Below, in pieces: positions 52,139-64,000 of a stretch of DNA of 64,000 bases; position 1 is the first letter of the stretch; each line of letters starts with the position of its first letter. Location: the NCBI RefSeq assembly GCF_037198315.1, contig NZ_CP144913.1, positions 2,666,001 through 2,730,000 on the forward strand, written 5' to 3'. This stretch comes from Janibacter sp. A1S7 (lineage in GTDB: Bacteria; Actinomycetota; Actinomycetes; Actinomycetales; Dermatophilaceae). The position numbers and the translations under genes were made by a program. The notes under the pieces were generated by a model. It did no database searches, had not been told where the DNA came from, and saw only the letters and a program-made list of their open reading frames with translations.

Positions 52139-53658
52139 GTGACCCGCTGAGCGTCGCCTCGATCGCGGTCGTCTGCCTGACCACGCTCACCCTGGGCGCT
52201 CTGGGACTGCGGCTGGCCAAGGGCACGAGTGACTTCTACGTCGCCGGTCGTGCCGTCACCCCGTGGCGCAACGCGAGCGCCATCGGGGGCGAGTACCTCT
52301 CCGCGGCGAGCTATCTGGGTGTTGCCGGACTCGTCTACGAGAACGGCGTCGACATGCTGTGGATGCCGGTCGGCTACACCGTCGGCTACCTCGTGCTGCT
52401 CATCCTCGTCGCCGCTCCCCTGCGCCGGTCCGGCGCGTACACGCTTCCGGACTTCGCCGAGGCCCGTCTGGAGTCGTCGACCCTGCGACGCGGCTGCGCC
52501 CTCCTCGTCGTCGGTATCGGGTGGCTCTACCTGCTGCCGCAGATGCAGGGCGCCGGCCTGGCGCTGCGGCACGTCTCGGGACTACCCACCTGGGTGGGGG
52601 TCACCCTCCTCACCGTCATCGTCACCCTCAACGTCGCCTCCGGCGGCATGCGGGCGGTCACCCTCGTGCAGTCGGTCCAGTACTGGATCAAGCTGTCCGC
52701 CATCGCCATCCCCGCCTTCGTCCTGCTCGCCGTCTGGGCCCAGTCGGGAGCACCGCCACCACAGGCCGACGACTCCTGGTGGCAGCCCCTCACCTCGACC
52801 GAGCCGGTCACCCGCTCGCTCTTCACCACGTACAGCACCCTCGCCGCCCTGTGCCTGGGAACCATGGGGCTGCCGCACATCGCCGTACGCTTCTACACCA
52901 ACCCCGACGGCGTGGCGGCACGCCGCACGACAGTCGCCGTGCTGGCGCTGCTCGGGCTGTTCTACCTCTTCCCGCCGGTCTACGGCTTCCTCGGTCGGGC
53001 GTACCTCGACGCCCCCGATCTGCTCAACGACCCCGGCCGCACGGTCGTGCTCGCCCTTCCGGGCGCGATCCTGCCCGGGCTCGAGGGGCGGTTGCTGACG
53101 GCGCTGGTCGCCGGGGGCGCCTTCGCCGCCTTCCTCTCCACCGCCTCGGGCGTGACCATGTCCGTCGCGGGTGCGATCGACCAGGACGTCATCCGGCCCC
53201 TCATGGCCCGGTTGACCAAGGGCGATGCCACACCCGCCGGATCCTTCCGCCTCGCCGCCGTGATCGGGGTTCTCGCCCCCTTCGCCGTCGCAGCCTCGAC
53301 CGGTCCGGTGGGGATCTCCTCCGCGGTCGGCCATGCCTTCGCCATCGCGGCGGCGACCTTCGCCCCCTTGCTGATCCTCGGCGTGTGGTGGCCCGGGCTG
53401 ACGGCGAAGGGGGCCGCCGCAGGTGTGTCCGTCGGCGGCCTGACCACGGGAGCCGCCGCACTGGCCTCCGTCCTCGGGCTCGTCCCGGAGGGCTGGGTGG
53501 GGGCCCTCGTGGCTGCACCGACCGCGTGGGCGACCCCGCTCGCCTTCGCCGTGACGGTGCTCGTCTCGCTGGCGACCCCCGACTCGCGCCCCCGTCGCTG
53601 GGCGCGCACCATGGCCCGGCTGCACACGCCGGAGGACGTCTACGCCGACGCGGCCTGA
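52135..53658 (+). CDS. Sodium:solute symporter (SSS family)
   Basis: A 507-residue SSS transporter with about 13 helices. LAKGTSDFYVAGRAVTPWRN, SAIGGEYLSAASYLGVAGLV, LCLGTMGLPHIAVRFYTNPD and AFLSTASGVTMSVAGAIDQD are the family sites for Na+ and substrate. It resembles ActP/monocarboxylate transporters and the ActP encoded downstream, so a short-chain acid is the likely substrate. GTG 52135, translationally coupled to the small protein before it. Confidence 0.9.
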   Translation: MSDPLSVASIAVVCLTTLTLGALGLRLAKGTSDFYVAGRAVTPWRNASAIGGEYLSAASYLGVAGLVYENGVDMLWMPVGYTVGYLVLLILVAAPLRRSGAYTLPDFAEARLESSTLRRGCALLVVGIGWLYLLPQMQGAGLALRHVSGLPTWVGVTLLTVIVTLNVASGGMRAVTLVQSVQYWIKLSAIAIPAFVLLAVWAQSGAPPPQADDSWWQPLTSTEPVTRSLFTTYSTLAALCLGTMGLPHIAVRFYTNPDGVAARRTTVAVLALLGLFYLFPPVYGFLGRAYLDAPDLLNDPGRTVVLALPGAILPGLEGRLLTALVAGGAFAAFLSTASGVTMSVAGAIDQDVIRPLMARLTKGDATPAGSFRLAAVIGVLAPFAVAASTGPVGISSAVGHAFAIAAATFAPLLILGVWWPGLTAKGAAAGVSVGGLTTGAAALASVLGLVPEGWVGALVAAPTAWATPLAFAVTVLVSLATPDSRPRRWARTMARLHTPEDVYADAA

Positions 53659-53832
53659 CCGCTCGTCGTCGCCCGCCGACCGCTCATCGCGCACCCCCTG
53701 CCCGCACGGCGACGCTCTGCGCACGTCGGTCGCGGGACCCGGCGCCCGAGCGTACGCGGGGCCCTCTCCTGCGTGAGTGTGGTTGCGTCCGGCCGACGCC
53801 GTCCGGACCCATCCACTACCCGGAGGTGTGTT

Positions 53833-54180
53833 GTGAGCAACGACGCTCCCACGCTCGGCGAGCGCTACATCGCCGTCCAGGAGTCCGAGGATTTCGGTGA
53901 GTTGCGCCGCAAGTTCCGAGGATTCGTCTTCCCCGTCACCGCGTTCTTCCTCACGTGGTACTTCCTCTACGTCCTGCTGTCGATGTTCGCCCCCGACTTC
54001 ATGGGTACCAAGGTGTTCGGAAACGTCAACATCGGCCTGCTGCTCGGTCTGGGTCAGTTCGTGACGACGTTCGCGATCACGATCATCTACGTCCGGTGGG
54101 CCAACCGGGTCTTCGACCCGCGCGCTGAGGCACTCGCCACCAGCGTCGGCAGTGACGAGACCCCGGAGGTGGACAACTGA
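53833..54180 (+). CDS. DUF485 protein (YjcH-like)
   Basis: A 115-residue inner-membrane protein of the YjcH family: DFGELRRKFRGFVFPVTAFF, then two helices with FLTWYFLYVLLSMFAPDFMG, FGNVNIGLLLGLGQFVTTFA and the end YVRWANRVFDPRAEAL. Always found beside ActP. GTG 53833 follows CGGAGG; its stop overlaps the ActP start by one base (TGATG). The 174 bases before it may hold a separate promoter. Confidence 0.92.
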   Translation: MSNDAPTLGERYIAVQESEDFGELRRKFRGFVFPVTAFFLTWYFLYVLLSMFAPDFMGTKVFGNVNIGLLLGLGQFVTTFAITIIYVRWANRVFDPRAEALATSVGSDETPEVDN

Positions 54181-55796
54181 TGGGCACCCTGGCCACGGTC
54201 GCCGCCGAGACCACCACCGGCTCCCCGGCCCTGAACATCACCATCTTCATCGTCTTCGTCGTCGCGACGCTGGCGATCGTCATCAAGGTGGCCTCGGGCC
54301 ACAAGACCGCCAGCCAGATGTACACCGGTGGCGCGTCCTTCTCCGGCAGGCAGAACGGTCTGGCCATCGCCGGCGACTACCTCTCCGCCGCCAGCTTCCT
54401 CGGGATCGCCGGAGCCATCGCCCTGCAGGGTTACGACGGCTTCCTCTACTCCATCGGTTTCCTCGTGGCCTGGCTCGTCGCCCTGCTGCTCGTGGCCGAG
54501 CTCTTCCGCAACACCGGCCGCTTCACGCTGGCCGATGTGCTGTCCTACCGGCTGCGCCAGCGCCCGATGCGGATCGCCACGGCCAGCTCGGTCCTCGCGG
54601 TCTCCTTCTTCTACCTGCTGGCCCAGATGGCCGGCGCCGGGTCGCTCGTCTCGCTGCTCCTGGGGGTCGACGGGGCGGCGGCGCAGAACATCGTCATCGC
54701 CGTCGTCGGCATCGTCATGGTCACCTACGTCATGATCGGTGGCATGAAGGGCACCACCTGGGTGCAGATGATCAAGGCGGTCCTGCTGATCTTCGCCGTC
54801 GCGGTCATGACCGTGTGGGTCCTGGGCACCTACGGGTTCAACTTCTCCGGCCTCATGCAGGCCGCCGTCGACCAGAACCCCGAGGCGGGCGAGGAGCTGC
54901 TCCAGCCGGGCCTGAAGTACGGCGCCAGCCTGACGACGAAGATCGACTTCATCTCGCTGTCCCTGGCGCTCGTCCTCGGAACCGCGGGGCTCCCCCACGT
55001 GCTGCAGCGCTTCTACACCGTCCCGACGAGCAAGCAGGCCCGCAAGTCCGTCGAGTGGGCCATCTGGCTCATTGGTGGCTTCTACCTGCTGACGCTGGTC
55101 ATCGGCTACGGCGCAGGCGCCCTCGTCGGTGCGGACGTGATCAACGCCGCCCCCGGCAAGGCGAACGCCGCCGCACCTCTGCTCGCCTTCGAGCTCGGTG
55201 GGTCGTGGCTGCTCGGCATCGTCTCGGGTATCGCCTTCGCGACGATCCTCGCCGTCGTGGCGGGCCTGACGATCACGGCGAGCGCAAGCGTCGCCCACGA
55301 CCTGTACAACCAGGTCTTCCGCCATGGCAAGGCCTCGCAGGACGAAGAGGTCAGGGTCTCGCGCTACGCGGCGGTGGTCACCGGCGCGGTGGCGATCCTC
55401 GGCGGCATGCTCGCCAAGGACCAGAACATCGCCTTCCTGGTGGCCCTCGCCTTCGCCGTCGCGGCGAGCGCGAACCTCCCGACGATCCTCTACAGCCTCT
55501 TCTGGAAGCGGTTCAACACCCGCGGGGCGCTGTGGTCGATGTGGGGCGGCCTCACGGCGGCGATCGTCCTCATCGCCTTCTCGCCCGTGGTCTCCGGGTC
55601 GGAGACGGCGATGATCCCCGGTGCCGACTTCAGCATCTTCCCGTTGGCCAACCCCGGCCTGATCTCGATCCCGCTGGGCTTCATCCTCGGCTGGCTCGGC
55701 ACGATCTCCAGCAAGGAGTTCAATCGGGCCAAGTACGCCGAGATGGAGGTGCGCAGCCTCACCGGTCACGGCGTGGCCGAGGTGGTCGAGCACTGA
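54180..55796 (+). CDS. actP: Cation/acetate symporter
   Basis: A 538-residue SSS transporter: GGASFSGRQNGLAIAGDYLS, AASFLGIAGAIALQGYDGFL, ALVLGTAGLPHVLQRFYTVP and LAVVAGLTITASASVAHDLY, the ActP/MctP pattern. It imports acetate and other short monocarboxylates with Na+ or H+. Its product would feed acetyl-CoA synthetase, encoded 3.2 kb downstream on the same strand. Confidence 0.93.
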   Translation: MGTLATVAAETTTGSPALNITIFIVFVVATLAIVIKVASGHKTASQMYTGGASFSGRQNGLAIAGDYLSAASFLGIAGAIALQGYDGFLYSIGFLVAWLVALLLVAELFRNTGRFTLADVLSYRLRQRPMRIATASSVLAVSFFYLLAQMAGAGSLVSLLLGVDGAAAQNIVIAVVGIVMVTYVMIGGMKGTTWVQMIKAVLLIFAVAVMTVWVLGTYGFNFSGLMQAAVDQNPEAGEELLQPGLKYGASLTTKIDFISLSLALVLGTAGLPHVLQRFYTVPTSKQARKSVEWAIWLIGGFYLLTLVIGYGAGALVGADVINAAPGKANAAAPLLAFELGGSWLLGIVSGIAFATILAVVAGLTITASASVAHDLYNQVFRHGKASQDEEVRVSRYAAVVTGAVAILGGMLAKDQNIAFLVALAFAVAASANLPTILYSLFWKRFNTRGALWSMWGGLTAAIVLIAFSPVVSGSETAMIPGADFSIFPLANPGLISIPLGFILGWLGTISSKEFNRAKYAEMEVRSLTGHGVAEVVEH

Positions 55797-55847
55797 GCGA
55801 CCGCAGCACGACGGGCGAAGGCGTCGCGTAGGAGCGACGCAGGAGCC

Positions 55848-55879
55848 TCGAAGGGGGAGAGCCGCGGCTCTCCCCCTTC
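55848..55879 (+). terminator. Terminator-like hairpin after actP
   Basis: CGAAGGGGGAGAGCC pairs perfectly with GGCTCTCCCCCTTCG around GC, giving a 15-bp stem 51 bases after the actP stop. No clear T run follows (CGTCGTG), but the stem is strong. Confidence 0.75.
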
Positions 55880-55963
55880 GTCGTGCCAGCACACTGCCCC
55901 ACCTGCTGGGTCGCTGCCTGGCTGGCCACGTGTGCCGGTGCTGTGGTAGCAACGGGTCGCACC

Positions 55964-57019
55964 ATGACAGAAGAGTTCGCGGTGTCGAAGCCCGCCCTCC
56001 CCGTTGCTCGGCTTTCGGCCTTGGCCGCCCTGGTGATCGCGCCCGTGGTGGTGTTGAGTGCGTCCCCGTGGAGCGCCAACAGTTCGCTGTGGTACTTGGG
56101 AATGTTGCCGGCCGTGATGGGCCTGTTCAGCAGCCCGAGACTCGCCTTGGGTGCAGCCTTCCTGACCCCGACGTGGATGGGTCTGGGCCTGCTGCTTCAG
56201 GGTCTGCCCGTGGCGGGTGCCCTGTACATGGCGGCCATTGGCGCCGCAGTCGGGCTCTCTGCCCTTCGCGGGTGGCACGTCATGGGGGCATTCGCCGGCC
56301 CCCTTGCCGCGTACGCGCTGATCGGTGCTCCGGACGTCGCCGTGTCGTTCAGCGTCGTACCTGCGGGTTCGACGCTCGGGGCCGGACTCGCGCTGATGGG
56401 ATTCGTCGCCGCGGGAGGACTGTGGACGACCGTGATCGGGCGCCAGGTCACCGCGATCATCCCCCTGAACCCGCCGCCTGACGTTCCTCTGCGCGCGGCC
56501 GGCTACTTTGCCGGCGCACTCGCCCTGCTGATCGGGATCGCCACGTACGTCGAGATGCAGTGGCTGGACGCGCCGAACGCGTGGCGGGTCGTCCTCACGT
56601 TCTTCGTCGTCGTCCAGCCCTACTACGCCGCGACGAGTCATCGAGTCGTGGCGCGGGTCGTGGGCACCCTGGCGGGCGCCGTGCTGGCCGTGATCGTCGC
56701 CGAGGCCCTCACGAACGAACCGGTGCTCATCACCATCGTTGCCCTGGCGCTCACCGCTGCCGCCCCGTGGGCGAACCTGACCCGACCGTATTGGGTGTTC
56801 GTGCTGTTCCTCACGCCGGCAATCGTGCTGCAGACGGCCGGAGGGACCGAGGCCATCGTCAGGGGTGCTTTCGAACGAGCCCTTTTCACGGTGGTCGGCG
56901 CCACCGCTGCGATCGTCGTGCTGACCATCGGCCATCAGCTGATCGCGCGTCGGTCCCGCAGGTCGCTCGGTCAGGTGCCGGACGCCGGCGGTGGACGGAT
57001 GGGTGTCGGTCCCCCGTAG
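55964..57019 (+). CDS. FUSC-like membrane protein
   Basis: A 351-residue membrane protein with about ten helices in two groups. The second half (LTFFVVVQPYYAATSHRVVA, then RVVGTLAGAVLAVI) matches the FUSC_2/fusaric-acid-resistance domain with its R-V-x-G-T-x-x-G signature, seen in aromatic acid exporters. Half-size compared with full FUSC proteins. The start is uncertain: ATG 55964 has no clear ribosome binding site. It may be regulated by the TetR gene downstream. Confidence 0.75.
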   Translation: MTEEFAVSKPALPVARLSALAALVIAPVVVLSASPWSANSSLWYLGMLPAVMGLFSSPRLALGAAFLTPTWMGLGLLLQGLPVAGALYMAAIGAAVGLSALRGWHVMGAFAGPLAAYALIGAPDVAVSFSVVPAGSTLGAGLALMGFVAAGGLWTTVIGRQVTAIIPLNPPPDVPLRAAGYFAGALALLIGIATYVEMQWLDAPNAWRVVLTFFVVVQPYYAATSHRVVARVVGTLAGAVLAVIVAEALTNEPVLITIVALALTAAAPWANLTRPYWVFVLFLTPAIVLQTAGGTEAIVRGAFERALFTVVGATAAIVVLTIGHQLIARRSRRSLGQVPDAGGGRMGVGPP

Positions 57020-57244
57020 ACCGGCTCCCCGGCAGGGTTCAGGCACCAGCCGTGAAGCCTGGCGCGCCTGAGCGAGGGGGGATCGACGTACTCGTCCCGC
57101 CGACCTGAACCTGATCCACGTCGGGCTGGGTCGCGGTGCCCGGCTCGATCGAGATCGGGTGCGCCAGCCTGCTCGGACGTTCGTCCCCCGGGACCGGCCG
57201 GTAAGGTCAACCTGGTCCATCGACACCACGACGAAGGGAGGGCC

Positions 57245-57820
57245 GTGCCGGCCCCAGGCAGCTCCCGCGCGCAGCCCCTCACCCGGGCGCATGTGGTGGA
57301 CACGGCCCTGGCCATCCTCGCCGGGGTGGGCCTACCCGACCTGACCATGCGTGCAATCGGGACCGAGCTCGGGGTACAGCAGAGCGCCCTGTACCACCAC
57401 TTCGCGAACAAGCAGGCACTGCTCGGCGCTGTCGCGGACGAGATCATCGCGCGTGGCCCGCGCCGCATCTCCCCTCCGGGCGACTGGCAGGACCGGGCAC
57501 GCCAACGGTGCGGCGACATCCGCGACGCGGTGACCGCCTACCCGGACGGCGCCGACCTCGTCATGAGCATGTGGGCCTTCGGGATGGGCGGGAATGCCCC
57601 CTTCGTCGAGCTGTGCGACCTGCTCGTCGAGGCCGGCCTGACCGTCGAAGTGGCCCCCACTGCCGCCCGCACCCTCCTGCACTTCGTCTACGGGCACGCC
57701 TACGATGAGCAGTCCCACGACCACGCGGCCCGGTCGGGCATCACCTTCGGCCAGCGCGCACCGACGGACTTCGACACCGGGGTGGACATCGTGATCGCCG
57801 GCATCAAGGGATTGCTCTGA
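57245..57820 (+). CDS. TetR-family regulator
   Basis: A 191-residue regulator. The helix-turn-helix is MRAIGTELGVQQSALYHHFA, then NKQALLGAVADEII; the C-terminal domain has the TetR_C_1-like pattern LLHFVYGHAYDEQSHDHAAR, as in TetR-type regulators of efflux pumps. GTG 57245 follows GAAGGGAGGGCC. It may control the FUSC-like gene before it, 225 bases upstream. Convergent with the hydroxylase gene. Confidence 0.9.
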   Translation: MPAPGSSRAQPLTRAHVVDTALAILAGVGLPDLTMRAIGTELGVQQSALYHHFANKQALLGAVADEIIARGPRRISPPGDWQDRARQRCGDIRDAVTAYPDGADLVMSMWAFGMGGNAPFVELCDLLVEAGLTVEVAPTAARTLLHFVYGHAYDEQSHDHAARSGITFGQRAPTDFDTGVDIVIAGIKGLL

Positions 57821-57832
57821 CCAGCGCCCTCC

Positions 57833-58729
57833 TCAGCCGGCCATGGACGCGGACCGCAGCGCTGCGGCGGACTCATCAGTCACCGTGGCGAAGAAGCCTC
57901 CGACGACGTCCTCGAGGTGCCCCAGGCTCTGGGCGGCGAACAGCACCGGCTGGTACTTCGTGATGTCGTAGTTCAGCGTGCCCATGACCGCCAGATCGAG
58001 ATCGCGGATCTCCATCGAGGAGTACTCCTGGATCTCCCCGAAGCTGGAGAGGATCCCGGCGCCGTAGGCCTTGAGGTCATCTCCGTCGTAGGCCACACCG
58101 AACTCGATCGAGAACCAGAAGACGTCGGCAACGAACTGCATCGCCTCGTCCGTCTCCAGGCGCAGTGATGCCTCTCCCGCGGCCTCGGTGATCGCGGCGA
58201 ACCGCGGACTGGCCAACTGGTTCCCGTGCCCGATCACCTCGTGGATGATGTCCGGCTCGGGCGTGTAGAGCGGCTCGGCGCCGTGGCGAAGATACTGGGT
58301 GGAGTTGAAGGTCTGGTTGCCCAGATCGGCGTAGAAGTCCCGCAACGGGACCAGGCCCGGCGCGCACACGTACCGCCATCCGGTCAACGGGAGCAGCCGC
58401 TCGCTGACCTCCTGCAACTGCGGGACGTGGTCGACGGGCGGAGCCAGGCGCTCCTTGGCGGCGAGGTACTCGGGGTGGGCGTGGAGCTCGTGCAGAGGGG
58501 CGAGCTCGTCGCTGACCCGACGCCACACCTCGTGCTCGTCCTCGGTGTAGGTGATGGTCGGGACGGGCTCGTGGCCTCGGTCCCATCGCAACGCAGTCCC
58601 CGCGATCTCACCCCGGCGGCGCAGGTACTCCTGGTCGTCCCGACCCGGGTGGGTGTCCGCGAGGTGGACCTGCACGGTTCCGTCCTCGTGCTCGGTCACG
58701 GGTGAGTACAACTGTCCTTCGGTGAACAC
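57833..58729 (-). CDS. Phenylalanine 4-monooxygenase-like hydroxylase
   Basis: A 298-residue pterin-dependent aromatic amino acid hydroxylase. The iron ligands are H163 and H168 in IIHEVIGHGNQLAS and E209 in FWFSIEFG; LVPLRDFYADLGNQTFNSTQ is the pterin-side loop. It would hydroxylate phenylalanine to tyrosine with O2 and tetrahydropterin. GTG 58729 is preferred because AAGGAGGT ends 8 bases upstream; frames continuing further upstream have no similarity. No pterin-recycling gene is nearby. It diverges from acs with 288 bases between, where both promoters should lie. Confidence 0.88.
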   Translation of the reverse strand: MFTEGQLYSPVTEHEDGTVQVHLADTHPGRDDQEYLRRRGEIAGTALRWDRGHEPVPTITYTEDEHEVWRRVSDELAPLHELHAHPEYLAAKERLAPPVDHVPQLQEVSERLLPLTGWRYVCAPGLVPLRDFYADLGNQTFNSTQYLRHGAEPLYTPEPDIIHEVIGHGNQLASPRFAAITEAAGEASLRLETDEAMQFVADVFWFSIEFGVAYDGDDLKAYGAGILSSFGEIQEYSSMEIRDLDLAVMGTLNYDITKYQPVLFAAQSLGHLEDVVGGFFATVTDESAAALRSASMAG

Positions 58730-59017
58730 ATCCACCACCTCCTTGTGGTCAGTCAAGGGTGGCAGATCATGCTCGATCAGGCCACGGACACGACGATCAC
58801 TGGTCAGGATGTGCAGTGCGCCGTGAGCCCGGTCCCCCACTTCCTGCGCACAGTGCTCACCCTGGCCACGTGCTGCGTGAGTCCCTGCCGTTCGTCGCCC
58901 CGGGACGGACGTCCGGCGACGGTGAACGGACACCGATTGTGCTGATGACCACATCGGGGGAAGGTAGGGGAGGTACGCACCGTGCGGTGACGCACGACCA
59001 CTCGACGAGGAGGACAC

Positions 59018-60961
<1,944 letters not shown>

Positions 60962-60970
60962 ACCCTCGAC

Positions 60971-61014
60971 CACGAAGGGGTCTACCCACCGCACGGTGGG
61001 TAGACCCCTTCGTG
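60971..61014. terminator. 20-bp perfect hairpin after acs
   Basis: CACGAAGGGGTCTACCCACC pairs perfectly with its complement ending at 61014 around a GCAC loop, 10 bases after the acs stop. It serves acs; the mirror strand faces the rRNA operon. Confidence 0.85.
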
Positions 61015-61120
61015 CTGCCAGGCGAACGTGCGACCGAACAATCACCGGCCGACGGGCGCGGGCCTGTCGGACACCCACTCGAAGGGCACCAAGGACAACA
61101 CGAACACAGCGTGTGGACGT

Positions 61121-61155
61121 ACGAAAGCCCCCGACGGGTGGTCGGGGGCTTTCGT
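61121..61155 (-). terminator. rRNA operon terminator
   Basis: On the minus strand ACGAAAGCCCCCGAC and GTCGGGGGCTTTCGT form a 15-bp stem with a 5-base loop, about 10 bases past the 5S 3' end. It is the expected end of the rRNA transcript. Confidence 0.85.
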
Positions 61156-61163
61156 GGAATGGT

Positions 61164-61283
61164 TGTCCGGCTGCGTCCTACTCTCCCACACCGTCTCCAG
61201 TGCAGTACCATCGGCGCTGAAAGGCTTAGCTTCCGGGTTCGGAATGGGACCGGGCGTTTCCCTTTCGCTATGACAGCCGTAAC
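61164..61283 (-). rRNA. rrf: 5S ribosomal RNA
   Basis: The minus strand reads TACGGCTGTCATAGCGAAAG at the 5' side and CGGTCCCATTCCGAACCCGG in loop B/C, ending with GAGAGTAGGACGCAGCCGG: a standard actinobacterial 5S RNA. Ends are approximate, set from helix I pairing (TACGGCTG with CAGCCGGA). Confidence 0.93.
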
Positions 61284-61437
61284 TCTATGGAAATACGATT
61301 GCAGTCTCTCCCGTGGCCCCCTGGGTGAAGGGGGGTGGAAGACACGGTGGCTGACCGTATCTCGGGAACTGCACAGTGGACGCGTAGCACTACTTCTTTT
61401 ACACGTACCCACCACCAAGTGGCGGGGTTGTGTGTGT

Positions 61438-64000
<2,563 letters not shown>

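Overview
The window is high-GC actinobacterial DNA. Gene order and protein types fit the Intrasporangiaceae (Janibacter and relatives): a tmk-holB pair, topA, membrane pyrophosphatase, STAS protein, MrfA-like helicase, Rv3654c/TadE/DUF4244 pilus genes, ssd-tadABC and acs occur in an order resembling the Rv364x-Rv366x region of mycobacteria. The genus assignment is inference. The window ends inside an rRNA operon on the minus strand (5S, then part of 23S).

Layout. (1) 1-4.8 kb: a frameshifted enzyme remnant, an LCP-family cell-wall ligase, a PanE-like protein, a 2TM protein and a fluoroacetate-dehalogenase-like hydrolase. (2) 4.80-19.96 kb: a 15.1-kb integrated element bounded by an 82-bp perfect direct repeat that covers the 3' half of a tRNA-Thr(CGT) gene plus its terminator. 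Its right end carries a RepSA-type replication initiator and a tyrosine integrase, the replication and integration module of an actinomycete integrative and conjugative element (AICE). No transfer or excisionase gene is visible. The left part is a graveyard: tails of a Tn554-like recombinase and an IS3 transposase, an NhaA-DsbA fusion gene cut by an IS481-family element, and a TetR gene beheaded by a second IS481-family element. The intact cargo (11.6-16.6 kb) is a redox/C1 set: ABM monooxygenase, GlcG/HbpS-like protein, DJ-1/PfpI protein, glutathione-independent formaldehyde dehydrogenase, LysR regulator and a sarcosine-oxidase-like flavoenzyme. The last would make formaldehyde and H2O2, so the set may form one pathway. 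(3) 20-37 kb: chromosomal housekeeping (hydrolase, holB, tmk, a four-gene glycine-betaine/choline-type ABC importer with overlapping stop/start codons, serine hydrolase, pyrimidine-dimer glycosylase-like protein, acyl-CoA synthetase with SCP2 protein, topA, methyltransferase). (4) 37-49 kb: K+-independent H+-pyrophosphatase, STAS protein, helicase, and a tad pilus locus split in two by an oppositely oriented alanine/glycine symporter. (5) 49-61 kb: a degenerate Fic protein, a LytS/LytTR two-component system followed by two (small membrane protein + SSS symporter) pairs, the second being ActP, then a FUSC-like protein, TetR regulator, phenylalanine hydroxylase and acetyl-CoA synthetase. ActP, Acs and the sensor system together suggest an acetate uptake and activation block. 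(6) 61-64 kb: 5S and 23S rRNA.

No CRISPR array, restriction system or toxin-antitoxin pair was seen. The most unusual region is the AICE-derived island with its redox cargo and structured non-coding ends.
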